Assembly: GCA_038502055.1 (NCBI GenBank)
Contig: JAXRKN010000017.1
Coordinates: forward strand, 186,001 to 250,000
DNA: 64,000 nucleotides
DNA from: Tanytarsus gracilentus
Lineage: Eukaryota > Arthropoda > Insecta > Diptera > Chironomidae
Direction of reading: 5' to 3'
The notes below the pieces were generated by a model. The model saw nothing but the letters and a program-made list of their open reading frames with translations. It did not search any database and had not been told where the DNA came from. Positions 35,891 to 49,700 of this stretch are shown here, one piece after another; the stretch's first letter is position 1; each line of letters begins with the position of its first letter. The translations under genes were made by a program, and so were the position numbers.

Positions 35891-38329
35891 GACTCCTCTC
35901 TGAAATTGTCACGATGAAAATTTAATGAAACTTTCGAACAATGATTTATTTTTCTAGTTGCAGACTAATGAGTTGTTCAATTAATTTTAACGATGTGAAA
36001 CTTGAAATTTCCTGGAACACATTAAAATTATGTTGATTACCGTTTACACTGAATTACGTGAATTAATTAAAAGTTGAAGAGCTTTGCTGTTACTTATGAC
36101 ATAAAACCTTAAAACTCTAAATGCGATTTCTTCTTTAACATCCGCCGGCAAATTATTTTCTCCTCAAAAGCTCTCATTTTTATTTCCATCATCGCTGGCT
36201 GCGCTGAAAATGTACAAATAGAAATTTTTACGATCATTCCGCACAATATGGCGACGGATAATAAAACAGGGCTAAAGTAACGAGCATTTCTTTCCTTAAT
36301 TATACTTTTTTCCTCATTTTTATTCTTTTTACTTTTTTTACATTTGTTTCAGCTTACATTTCTACACCATTTCATCCTTATCCATAAGTAAATGCTACCT
36401 CCATTAATTATAGCTTCAAATAAAACTTAATATCCTATGTCTTCTCACTTTATGCGCATTTAGTATTTAAAATAATTATACAACACTTATTAAGGTACAT
36501 TCATATAAAAAAGTCTCATTTTTTTCACTTTCTTAATTTTTCTTCTTGTCATTTATGAACATGGGGAGTGAGATTAGTTTCACGTGCTATTTAACATCTC
36601 TCTAGAGCTATTAAAAAATATTAAAATTAGGTTGAATGTTTTTGCGTCTTTTGACAAATTAAAAATTGTTAGGGTTAAAAACTTTTAACCTCGATTTAAA
36701 AAATAACTCAAACATATATTCATCAACTTCAGCTGATAAAAAAAAATAGTTTCAACCGAACTAAAAATTTAGCTTTTGTGCTCTTATGCAAAGGAGTTTA
36801 TTATTCACAGTTAAAAGGGTTCCATCACGTCGGATGCGATGTGCATGAATGACAGATTGAAAATATTTCATACACATCGCATCACAAATCCTCGAGAGTC
36901 ATTTACAAATCTACATCATTTACGAGACAATGAGGAACATTTTCGCTATAAGAAGAAAAAAATTCCTCTTCACTCGAATTTGAATAAGAATGGAAAACTT
37001 AGAAATGGCTAAAAAGCTTTTTGACTTTGCTTAAAAAAGAAGCTTATGAAGGAGGGGAAAGGGCGAAAGCAAAACACAACTGAGAACTGTGAAGAAAAAA
37101 TGCTGAGTATCTTATGATGCTCACGTCCGCCTTAAAAGTGCTCTTGAAGAAAGAAAAAGTTTTCTTTGGCTTCATTTGTTGACGAGAATTTTGTAACAAT
37201 TGATGGAAATTCCGAATAATTGACTTGCGCTTGAAGAAATTCAAAAGTTTTTGAACGCTTTAATTCTGAGAATTGTTTGAAAAGAATTGAACATTCAGTT
37301 GGAGAATTTAACTTTTTAAATGACAAACATCGTAGATTTAGGATAAACTTTCAAGTGAGGGAAGAACTTTCGAGTTAGAAATTTATTATTGGCTTTTTGA
37401 AAACACTTTGAAAAATTTGAATTTGTGATTATTTATGAGCTTTTTGAGCTTTTTAATATTTTGAAAAAGCTTTTGACAAAAAATATAAAATTTGTTGAGC
37501 TTTTTTAAAATTTTTAAACAATTCTGAAAATTTTAAAAAATTCTCAAAATATTTTTTGGAAATAATTTTTTAAAAGCTTTCTTAAAATTTTGTCAAAGTC
37601 ATTTTCGAAAGCTTTTTTGATCTCACTGATCTTTTAGAATTTTTGCAAGACACCCCTCACCGATTAGAGCATTTTTCCTCATCTCAAAACTATTTGATGT
37701 ATTTTATTTTCTTCTTATAACACTTCGCTTTGAAGTGTATCACAATATCCTCAAAAAAAGCAATTTTCCATCACTGAAAACTCATTCACACATCGGTGAA
37801 GGTAAAAACATGACACAGCAGAGAGAAAAAAAGTTAAAGAACTTTTCTTCTTTCCATTTGAAAAAGTTTTTAAAGAAGAGCAGAGAAAAAATTCTGATCT
37901 CTCTTCATCATCATGCGAGCTTCTGTTTTTCTTCTGTATTTCAACTTTATCTATGTAAGCTAATATTGTTGCAAGTCTCTTTTCTCTATATTTCCATCAT
38001 TTCCTCAACAATCTTGTTTTCAATTTGAATAAATTACGCTCGAGTTACCATGCATGAGTTCCGTTCTTTTTAAACTTTTTTCCCTCATGCTCGACATCGT
38101 CATAGACTTTTTGAAGCGAACACTGAGCTGACACACACAAAAAAAGATAGAAGAAGTTTGAAGAGTGAGAGAGAGAGAGGCAGATATATAGGCATGAAAG
38201 TTTATTTTTGTGATATGACATAAAAGTCTGTTCTTTGTGTGTGGAGATGGGGTGATAAAACCCACTGTGCAGTGAGTCATTCGAGCGGAAAATTTGTGAA
38301 AAATTTGATTTTTTAAGAATAATAAAAAA

Positions 38330-38440
38330 TTGTAGTTGCTTTCAAGTTTTTTGGATTACTTTGATAATCACTAAACAAAAAAATGTTGGAAAAAAATTCG
38401 AAATAAAAAAATACGTTAATTTTTTTTTCAAAAATTTTAC
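38330..38440 (-). repeat. Partial copy of the 3462-3671 foldback family
   Basis: The sequence GCTTTCAAGTTTTTTGGATT, then ACTTTGATAATCACT and AATACGTTA, aligns with the reverse complement of the right arm and centre of the 3462-3671 element. The other arm is not recognisable. Confidence 0.45.
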
Positions 38441-40680
38441 TCACTGGGTTGAGCAAACTTATAATAACTCATATTTCATTCAGAACACAAAATGTCTGCA
38501 TATGGCGGCTAGATTATTAGCAAAATATGAAAATTAGTCAATTCTGAGCTGCAGTGCAGGGCGGGAGGAATGTCATCAAATCAATTATCATAACTCATAA
38601 ATCTTTACAGCCATCATAATTCCGCCCTTTATAGCACTCTCATCTCATCACATTAACTTCAATCGCGCATATAATTTTTTTAATGCTTCATCATGCTCGA
38701 AATGAACACACGCTCGCGCTCTCACCCACAAGCATGTATATGAAAATGAAAATTGAAGTCTGATATGATCAAGATTTGCATAACAAATGCAATTTCATTA
38801 TTAGTTCCGTTTCATCCGAAAAAAAGAAACTTTCTCTTCTTTTCCGCATTTCGCCTCACAATTTTCTAAGCGAAAGCTATATCTAGATGATACTAAGAAA
38901 TATTATGAAAAAAATCTCATTTGCAAATTGCTATCAAGATGAATTATTTAATAAACTTTTGCCATATTGCTACTGCCTTCTCTGCCTCTCTCTAATGTGA
39001 TGAACGAGGAAAATTTTCTCTCGGAAGAGCTTTAAGCTCTTTTTGATGTTGAGAGGAAAAGTTTCTTTTTTTCGAGAGTGCAAGAGAGATTTTTGATGAG
39101 GGAGAAAGTTGAGTTATTGATGATAATATTAATTAGAAAAGTTTACCCCAAAAGGAGAAATTTTCTCCATAAAGAGCGATGATAAATATTCAAAGTTATT
39201 GAATAGTTCATTGATTAGTTTGAAGAGAAATTTATTGAAGGAAATTTGTGAGTTCAGAAGTTCAAAACAAATAAAAAATATTTTTGAGAGCTTTTTAAAT
39301 TTTTTTAGAGCTTTCAAAAGCTTTTGAATAATTTTTCAAAATCTTCATTTTCTCTCAAACCAATCTCAATTCAACTGAATTATTGACAGTTGAAAGCACA
39401 TCAATAACCCATCATTCAGAATCACGATTACAAGCCAAAATGTACCAAAGCACTTCTGAGAATTTCTTGAAGGTATTGAGTAAAAAAGTCAACATTAATC
39501 AGAGTGTGAATGAAAAATTTCTTCGAGACACATTCCCAACCAGTGTTTATTTTTTTCTCGGGTCCTTTTCTCATGCATAAAGGCGAATATTTGTTTTTCA
39601 TTCAACATTTTTCGCATTTTTTCACACACACAAAAAATATCGAGATGAGTTCGAAAAAAGTTTGTTTTCTCACTCTCCCAAAGAGTGAGTGAATCTCTCC
39701 TTTTTTCATCTGTGTATTTTTATTCAGTTCATGTGTGTTTTGCTTCACCATGATTTATCTTATCAGCTAGTTCTTTGTTTTTTTATGCTTCTCATGCCAT
39801 GGAAGAGTTGCTCTGTGCAGATAGAAGTAGAATGAAATTTATTTGTTCGATTCTTATGTTTTATGTACAAAACGAGAAGGACGAGTGAAAAGAGTAAAAA
39901 CGGTGAGCTTTTTTCCATCACTTATCGACAATTCCACTTAGGAATGTATTTACAAAAATTATATGTGAGCTGAGTGTTATGTGAAACGTTCTATTTACGA
40001 CTTAGTATCATTTTGAAATTTTCATTTTGCGGTCCTTGCACCCAAAGCTTTTGTGTACAGCATTTCTTTCTCTTTTCTAATGCAGTAGAGAAAGATTTCT
40101 CACTCGGGTTTTTCTTATTAAATTTTTTCTCATTTTTTATCATTAAGATTCTTTTACTATTTATATTTTTAACCATTTAATTTTATAAATGAATCGTTGT
40201 GGCGTGACGACGTGCAGGAATTTTTGAGAGCTTTGAAAGTCTTTAGAGCTTTTAAAGTTTTAACTTGAACTTTAGAGTTTTGAAAGCTTTTCTGATTTTT
40301 ATTTGTGTTTTGAATGTTTTTAAAAACTTTTATCGTGAGCTTTCAAAGTATTTTTTATCTTGAGCTTTTTCTGAGAAATTTTTATTTTTTTATACTTAAT
40401 GTCATAAAAAGTTATTCATGCAATAACTTAAATGTCGATAAAAAATCTGAATTTATTCCGCAACAGCTTCTTCTTTTTCACCTCATAAATCTCTTTTGCA
40501 TGCCCTCAATTCCTACATGTTGTCACAACCACAATCTTCCTAGTTTTTCTTCTTCATTTTTCTCTTTTTTTTGCTCATACTAACGCTATCATCAACAAGA
40601 GCACACAAAGACGAAGAAATTATGGCGGAAGAAAGTTAAAAGAGCGATCAAATTTATTTTTGCAAAAACTCTTTTGGATG

Positions 40681-40686
40681 TTTATT
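40681..40686 (-). other. Polyadenylation signal of the klingon-like gene
   Basis: TTTATT on the plus strand reads AATAAA on the minus strand, 20 bp after the stop codon at 40706-40708. Further copies lie downstream, so the true 3' end may be longer. Confidence 0.4.
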
Positions 40687-40705
40687 GGTATGTGGATGTA
40701 TTTCA

Positions 40706-43700
40706 CTACTGCCACCTATGTAAATTTAATTGTGAAGAAACGAAAAGAAAGAGAAGCGGAAACAGCAGGAGAACTGGTCGAAACGAAGCTATCTGATTTT
40801 GGGATTTATTGCGTGACGTTGAGCTCGCTACAAACTCTAATTCCTCGACACGCGGATCCGAAGGATTTCGTTGAGTGTAGAACTGGAAAATATCACTGAC
40901 CTAAATTGGATTTTAAAAAGAGAAAAAATATTTTACTGCAAAGTGAAAACTTTTATTTTCTTTCTTCCCACTCACCTCATTCCATCCATATCGGTTCTTT
41001 GCTTGTACAATTGCTTCATAGACGGAGCCCGATTGGAGACCACGAAGTGTGAAGGACATCACATGAGTCAGTGGTTCATTCGGTGGTCGAGTTGACGGCG
41101 TTAAAATGACTGTAAATAAAAAGATAAAAATTTAATCGATTGATGGCGATTTAAGAACTTTGCTGGCAATGATCGACACTTGAATTTATTGATTTTATAT
41201 TAAATTTAACGTACTTAAGCCTTTTAAATTTCATCAATTTTCAATCCATTAAATTGATTGAAAAAAACTTTTGATGCTTTTTTGAGAAAATTGAATGAAG
41301 CTGAAATTGCGTTAGCAAAGGGGGAAAGACTCTGGTAAATATCAAAAATTATGTGATTTTTTCAATTAAATTTTAAAAAGTTTTAAAAATTGAAAAATTT
41401 CAGTTAAAATAATGCAAAAAAATATTTTAAGTGCAATCAATTTTTTTGAGTGGTTACCCCTTGACTAAAATTTTATTCAAATAAAAAAATGAATGTATGA
41501 TGTGAAATATCAATAGATGCATGCAAACAAAACTTTTATTTTATCAGATGAAATTTCAAACTTCCATAAAAAATAAATTGAATGCTTCTAAAAAAAATTT
41601 CTAGTCCAAAAAAACTTTTAAATATATTTTTTTCGAAAAACAAGTTAGTCAAAAATAAATTTGTGCTTTTTAAAAAAATTTCAAACTTTAAAATATCCAT
41701 AAAATATCATTAGATTTTTCCTTCAACCCTGAAAACTATGGCAATCGTTGTAAAATTTCTCATCTCAAAAAAAGCTGAAGCAGCATAAAAGTGGACAGCA
41801 TATGAATCATGATGAAGCACCATAACCTCAATATACATATATTTTTCCTCATACATACAGTCAATATTTATTCAGAGCAGATCATCATCATCATAAGCAA
41901 TTTAGATTTCGACATACTTACCATCATGCCATCGTGCAGGTTGTTGGAATGTTTCATTCATCTATGGTGAAAAATGGGTGAACAAAAAAAGAAATATTTC
42001 ATGAGTAAAATCTTCAGCTTTATGTTATCATCGTCATTACCATCAGTTTTCTGTATAATAATCTCACTTCCTGGAGAGGCGGATAGCTATCGACCTTCCA
42101 TGTTAGATTATAGGTGTCAGGCGATTTGCTCCATGGTGCCGAGTGAAATTCCGCAGGGCCCGGACGACCTGACAGCTCCATATACTTCTTCGATCGACCG
42201 AGTGTATTATCGGCGACGCAACTGCAAAAGAAAATTAAGATAAATTCCACGAGTTCTCGATTTACTCGAGGGATGTCCATCCCTTTTGATTTTAATCTCG
42301 CACAAACCTGTAGTTTCCGAAATCCTCTTGCATGACATGACGAATTGTCAACGTATGACGATTTCCTCGCGAATTCATAAAACGTCTGTCGGTGGGTTGA
42401 AGTGGAAATGAGTTTTGGAACCATGAAACCTGTTGTCGAAAAAGAGAGATAGAAATTATGAAAATTAGAGAGAGCTTCGTAATTATCCATAATTACTTCG
42501 TGTAACATTAAAATGAGGGTTTCTGAAAAAAAAAACTTTTTTGTTCCCAAAACCATTCAGCATTTAACATAGCATGTGAGCTTATGAGTGTGTGAGCTGA
42601 ATAAAAAGGCAAATATTATGCAAATTGATAATTTGTTGAAAAGTTGAAAAAGTTTTCATGGATTTTTTTGTGTGTGTACTCTTTAGAAGAGGATTTACCA
42701 AACTATTTCGACATGATCCCTTTTTGTTGTTAGCTAGTTTTTAAGTTCTTCTTATCCCTTTTTTCAACCCATTCCAAATATTAAAAGAGCTTCGGTTGAA
42801 ATATATTCGAGAGTGTGGAAAGAAAAATTATTGACAATAAATTATTGCGGAGAGAATGAGAAAAAGTTTTCGAGTTATTGATGAAGAATATTGAATTAGA
42901 TTTGAGGGGAAATAAAATAAAATCGATGGGTTGGGTTTGTGAGCTTTTATGAGACAATTTATTAAAATTTGAAATTGATCTTTAGAAGAAATTTTTTTTA
43001 GTTTTTTTCTTTAAGCTTCATTTAATTGAAGTGATTAAAAAAAGCTTTTCGAGAGCTTTTAAAGTTCTTTAATTGCTCAAAGAATTATTCACATCCCACA
43101 TGAATTTTAAACAAAAGAATTTCAGTCCTATAAAATTTCTAAAGAACTCATCAAGACCATCAAAGGAATTCATGACTGGCACGATAAATTGCAAAGTCGT
43201 GCATGAGAAATGACTCGAGTACATACAACACAGCAGTCAAAAGTGAAAATTTTTTGCATTCTGATTTTAACAAGTCAGACTCGACTTGTCTGTTGAGATT
43301 GCAAATAATAATTGTGGAAATATGTGTGAATTTGCAGTGAAAAATCCCCTTTCATGGTGGTGAAAAGCTTTTTTGCCACTTCTTTGGAGAAATTTTCTTT
43401 CATCTCTTTTAGCTCGGTGCGCTTAGTTTTTATGTTCGCTCTTTTAGGTTTTTAAGCCATAGACATATGGAAAGTAGCATAAAGGAATGGCAAGACCCTT
43501 TTAATCCTCTTATGGAACTTTCGAGTGCAGTGAATGCTTTGTAATCACTTACAGCATTTGAAGGATTAATTTTAACAGTTTTTGCATGCATCACCATTGG
43601 TTCTTTTGAGAGAATTTCGCACACACAAAATTTTTTTCACCAAAACCAAACAGGAGCGAAAGGAAGAAGAAGAAAATCGGAATTAATTTGTACAATGTTG

Positions 43701-46700
43701 AATAAAATGTTGCTGCATTATGTAAAAAGTGCTCTTTGGTCATTTTTAATCCTTATTCCCATAAAAGCCGCACTCTCACATGCTCTCTGTCGCATTTTTT
43801 TATTCCGCCCACGCCACTTTCATTCACTGTTCGTTAAAATTCAGTGAGTGAAGGGATTTAAGCATTTAATTCCATTCATAATTTTTTAAATTCTCTCATA
43901 ACGGATTAATTTTATGTTTTTGTCCCTCAGGTGTTTTTATGGTAGACTTTTGACGGGATTTTATATTGAAATAAATTTAAATCGAGATTTAAAAGGAAAT
44001 TATTCAAAAAAGAGATTTTTATTTAATCCTAGCAGATTTTATTTTCCCCACTTTTTCTAGCTTTCAAATTTTATGAAATCATTTTGTCAAAAAATAAATC
44101 ATTCATACACAAAATTTAAGTGAAGACACATAACAAATAGAGAGTAAAATTTTTAAAAATCTAATTCGTATTTTTTCAATGAACTTTGTCTGCATAATTA
44201 ATTTTATGAGCTTCATCGTCATGGCGAAACAATTTTTCAAGGGTTTGCGTATAAGATATGGTTCTGCCTTATGGCGCCATTAAACTCCCACTAAAGTTCC
44301 AAATAAAGCTTGAAGAATACCAGCTTTCGAACAACGACATAGTATTAAATGTGTATTGTCGTGCATAACAAAATTATTTAGTCATTGCCTCATAAATAAC
44401 CATAAATGCCGCACTAATGGCTCTCGTTTACACTATTAAGAAACCAAACAATAGTTTATTAAAGAGGAATTCATTCACTACCGAGCCAAAAATTCCTTTA
44501 TGAGACCAAAAAAATTGAAAGTCTTATCTAACCCAAGAGAAAATTATTTATTGACCATAAATTAATCCATGTACTTTAATTTACAGTCGTCAGGAATATT
44601 CGCGTAACCGTAAACTAATAGGATCAGATTAAATGTGTACGTCCATGCCATTAGCCATGTCAGATACACGCAATTTACTCGGTGATGTCATTAAAAAATG
44701 AGACAAACTCTTACCGTGGGTTGTGGATCTGCATGGACAACGCATACGAGATTAGCCTCAAAACCTTCACCCGAGTGAATCCAGGATTTTTCTGTCACAA
44801 TATCGGGAGGATCTAAATGTGGAAAAAGAGAAATTAATTACTTTTATGCAATGTGTTTTCAAATTAATTTATTTGGAGTTAGATTTAATTTAATCGGTAG
44901 ATTTAAATTTTAATCTGAACAATTAAGTACAAAAATTTAAATTTTGACCGTTACAAAATTTAAATGTAATTTGATAATATTTAAATCTCTCAAATCAGCT
45001 TCATTGAAATTCAATGCAAATAGAATAATGTCTAAATTTCCATTATTTGACCCACAAAATTATTTTACAAAATTGATTTTAGTGGTTACACAAGTACTCA
45101 GCAATCTGCACACAAAATAGAGTGCATGTCCACATGATGCGAAGAGATTTTGAGTGAAAGCCACACTGATTGAAAATCAAATGATATTAGCATGTGAGGT
45201 AGTTTTATGTGCATGTTGGACGATGACGATGATAATGAACTGAGGCTTTTGCGGCTTCCGGTAAAATAATTTGCAATTTGGAATTAATTTTTTTCTACTT
45301 ACACAGCACATCCAATCGCATATCAACGAGAGCCGCCTCGCCAACACCGTTTTCAGCGGAGCACTGATAAACACCCGACTGTTGCCTCTCGACACGCTCA
45401 AGAGTCAATATCGGTCCTTCACCAATGCGCGACGATGATTTTCCCGTTCCACTTTTTTTTGTCTGAAAAATTTTTAAGAGCACAAAAAAATTTAAAATCA
45501 CTGCAATAAAATGCACTTTAGAAATATTTACCCATGTAACTTGCGGCACGGGATTTCCGGATGCTTTACATTCCAACGTAACTGCGCCGCCCTTTCGTGC
45601 TGTTATTTGTCCACTCGACGGCACCGCTCGCACCGATGGCGGAACTGTGCGATAAAGAATTAAACGAAAATATTTTTAGAGTCATTGCAATGCTGTTCGA
45701 ATATAATGCAGCGTCATTAAAATGAAAATTAGCAATGAAATGTGTTGTAAATATTGATCATGTCATGCTGTGCTTATTTATAATTAATCATATTTAAATC
45801 AATGCGAGGAAATTTGAAATTTGAATTTTTTCTAGCCGTTAAAAACTTTTTAAAAATCGAAATTTTCTTCCCTTGTTTTTAAATTTATTTTCATAACTTC
45901 ACTGTCGCTGGGCTTTAAACTGCCTCTCTCGATTATATTTTCCACAAAAATAATCGAATTGAAATATCATAAATAAAATTGTGAATAATGAAATAATGAA
46001 ATTATGGGCAAAGAGCCATAAAACCGAAAAAAAAAGTTTTCTGGAGCGTAAACTTTAAATGAAATTTATAATTGATCATTTAGTCCGTCGCAAGAGCTGT
46101 GGGCGGGTGTGTATGGGCTTAAACTATAATAACTCTCATTGTGTTTCCTCCGCCCTCATTTCGCACGATAGAGAAAGGCAAAATTTTCGTCTTAGATAAA
46201 TTACAGACTTTCTTGGGTTAGCAAAGGCAAAAGTTTAGTGCACACGAAAATTATTTTTGTACTCACAGTCTCAGGAGAATATTGAGACATCCTAAATTTA
46301 TTATGAAAATAAAAAGGCTTCGCATGAGTGGGAAAGTAATAAGAAAATTGGTCCTAGAACGATCCGGTCGATGGTTATCGAGAAAATTAGAGATTTCAAC
46401 GGGAGGAAAACTTTTCAATAATTTTAAATTCAATGAATTTTTTTATAAGGAAAGTAAACAAAAAATTTGAAAATTCAAATCTTAAGTTTTTAACGGAAAT
46501 TTTTTGAATTTTTTTTTAAAAAATTCCTTTCAAGACAAAAAATTCCCCACAACTTTGCGACATTCTCTCACCAACTCCCACACCCAAAAATATCCACGGA
46601 TGAATTTCATTTCATCATCGTAAATTATACACCTCGTGTCGTGATGAGGGAGCCAAAATAACAGCAGTCGCAAAACAACATATCACGACTCGAGCGACAG

Positions 46701-49700
46701 CATGGCATTGAGAAAGTAGTTGGTGAGTGAGGGAGAGAGGGAGCAGTTAACGGTTCAATGAACATTGCGTGATTTGTGTCACCAGAAGAAAAACTCTTGT
46801 GGCGATGGTAAAAGAAAAAAAAACTTTTTCCTCTCCCCCAGTCGTGGTCGTCGTCGTTTTGTTTCTTATCGCATTTTTCGTTAACCAACATTTCATTTCA
46901 TTTCACTCCTTCTCAGCTTGCATTAAATAATCTCGTGATTACAAATATTTTTAATGTCCATAAATGTTTGCTTATTTTAGTTTTCATTTTTATTTCCTTG
47001 ATAACAGAAAAGAAACTCACCGAGTATTTCAACGGTATGAACTTGATCCCTGTTGACTTTATCACTTATCTGACACAAATAGTCGCCTGAGCATGAAACG
47101 AAAAATAATTTTTGTATATTTTTATTTTCGGTGAGGTCAGTTTTGTTTGTGTGCTTACCTGCGTCCTGAGGCTCAAGTTCAGTTATTTCTAAATTATATC
47201 CATTAATTAGTCTTACACGATCATCTGTTGTCACCTTCATGTTCGCAGCTGTTAGGACATTTGAACCTCGTCGCCAAAGAATTACGAGTTTACCTGCGAA
47301 AAGTTAATGATGAGAAATTTTAAAATTAGCAATTGACGTCACTGATTTCCAGCACAACTCTTGAACTTCGTCACTGTCGTCTTTATAAAAGTTTCGAATT
47401 TCTTCATCAATTTATTTCAAGTATTTTAAAAATATTTCTCTCATAGAGTTTAATGTTACAGGCAACAAGAAGGACTTTCTCAGTGCTGTTGACAGAGAAT
47501 GGTTACTTCAAAATATCTAAATTAGATTTTTCAAGTTTTCGCTGCTAATTTTAATGAGAATAACAGTCAATCAAGCTCAGTGCTGAAAAAAGATTTTAAG
47601 TAACTCAAAAATTTATGAAAAAGTTTTTCATCTTTCGTTGATGAACTTTTTAATTAATTTTTCAATAAGGTTTGAAATATGCAAGATATTGTTAAGTTTT
47701 ATAAGCTTATAATGTTTTTTTTTCGGAAGAGATGTGAGAATTAGGTCACTGGATTTTCAGGCAATTTTCACCTAATGTAAAACTGAGAAGATAAAAAATT
47801 CATTTTCCCTTTATGTAAATCAAAATTAATCCCTTTTCACACTATTTAGACATTTTATGTTATCTCGACGAGCACATCAGTAAAGAAGGGTTTCAAGTGG
47901 TGACGCACTTCCAGCAAATTCAAACATTATTCAGGCCATTGAGATAAGAAAATTTTAACATCACTTTAAATACTCTCGAGAATAATTTGTAGTTGATAAT
48001 GTTGAGCTAAATTAAACTTTTTTCCGTATGTCGTACGAGAAAAATGCCGAAAAATGATAATGCCACAGAATGACATTAAATTTTTCCCAAATGGGAAATA
48101 AATTTTTCATGTTCACCGGATTTTTTGGCTCTTTTGTAGGTTAAATGTTTTTGCGATGTGAAATAAATTTTTAAAGTGTCTCAAATTAAATTTTTGCGCA
48201 TAAAATTTTCGCTGTCCATAAATTTTTTCAAAGCCCATTATTCAGTCGTGTGCGTGTTTACCATCAATTAACTTAATATCCTCACATATATTTTAATTTA
48301 GGTAAACCTCAAGCACGATTCTCGTCAATAAATCTTCATTTTCGGGCACGATGCAAACTATTCTCACGTCAATCCTCACGTCAATTACAATATCAAAAAA
48401 AATCTTACCTATATTTTCTACTTCGCAAGGCAATGTTAAAGTCTCTCCCACGACCGCTCTATATGTGTGTCCTTGTGAAAGAAATCTGGCTTGTGATGTT
48501 GATGATGTCGTTGCGAGTGATTTATTACCTAAAGAAGGGAAAAGGGAGAGAAAATAAGAAAGGAAATTTAAATCTCGATATTATCGATAAATTCGTCCAC
48601 ACACAAAGAGAGGAAATTACGATTTTTATTCGACGGCCCAAGAAAATCTTCCTTTTGTGTGTTTCCTCATCTTATTTCGAATATCTAATAAGAAATCGAA
48701 CCAGTAGGAAATTTTTTGAATTCAAAATTATTTAGGACTATACGACATTGGTTCGAGTCCATCCTTGGTTTGTAATAATTTTTCAACTCATATTATTTTA
48801 ATTTGCTCCTTTTCAAAAAATCTGAAAAATTTTGCTGCAATAAAATACTTTTTGGATTTTTTCGAGCGTGTTTAAAATTTTCCAATGAATTTCTTCCTTA
48901 ATTTCATTTAAATTTAATTTATTTCATTAAAATTTCTCACTGGTTTCCGTCAACTGTTTGAGTTATTTCGATTCGTTTCACTTCTTCTTTTACTTTTTCC
49001 AACCGATATTAAATGTCATTCCGAAAAAAAATATATTCAATAAAATATTAAACACAAAACAATCTATAGTGTGTGTGACAATAAAATGTGTGTCTACTAT
49101 CACGAGTGAGAGGGAAAATATAGAAAAGCAAACAACACAAAAATTGTGCGTGAATGTGGAAATAGATATCCGAAATTGAATGACCGCATAATAATACAGG
49201 GGAATGTCCTTTCTTTTCAATGAATTCCTATGAATTGGTGACCCTCACTTTGCCGTTATTTTCAGCTTCTCGATATGACTTTTGGCTCACGAGAAGTTTA
49301 TGCCATGTGGGTTTTATCTCTCATTCTTTTACGCCCTTATAATCACACGCACACGAGCGAGAGAAGTCGAAGGGAAATTTTACTGAGATTTCCGCACAAA
49401 AGGTAAACATGCTGCATATCGATTTGTGAGATCATCAAATATTAAATGATCCCTCAGTGAACGCTGTGTGCCGTAAATCAATCATGAATTATTAAATTTA
49501 TTTTTAAAGACTCGCGTACGAAAAAAGTGTCATCATCCTCTTGCCACAACTGAATGTCATCATCATTTCATTCTATCTCTTCTTTCCCCCAAAAAAAACG
49601 TCTCTATGCTAGCTATAAACCATGATTGCTCAATCAAATCAGAGCGCGCGACAATCTATCTTTAAAGTACACCGCACACACACACGAGCTCGTAAAATTC

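Larger units (their letters stand above)
33102..40680. other. Intergenic spacer with degenerate repeats
   Basis: No gene is seen in 7.6 kb. Degenerate repeats occur at 34430-34760, and partial copies of the 3462-3671 family at about 35700-35890 and 38330-38440. From about 37430 to 40350 the words GAGCTTTT and AAAGCTTTT recur without a clear unit. Confidence 0.5.

Noticed and set aside
42020..42556. 178-codon minus-strand open frame
   Set aside because: It is two klingon-like exons (42041-42221 and 42308-42429) joined by an intron read through in a partly different frame, not a separate gene.
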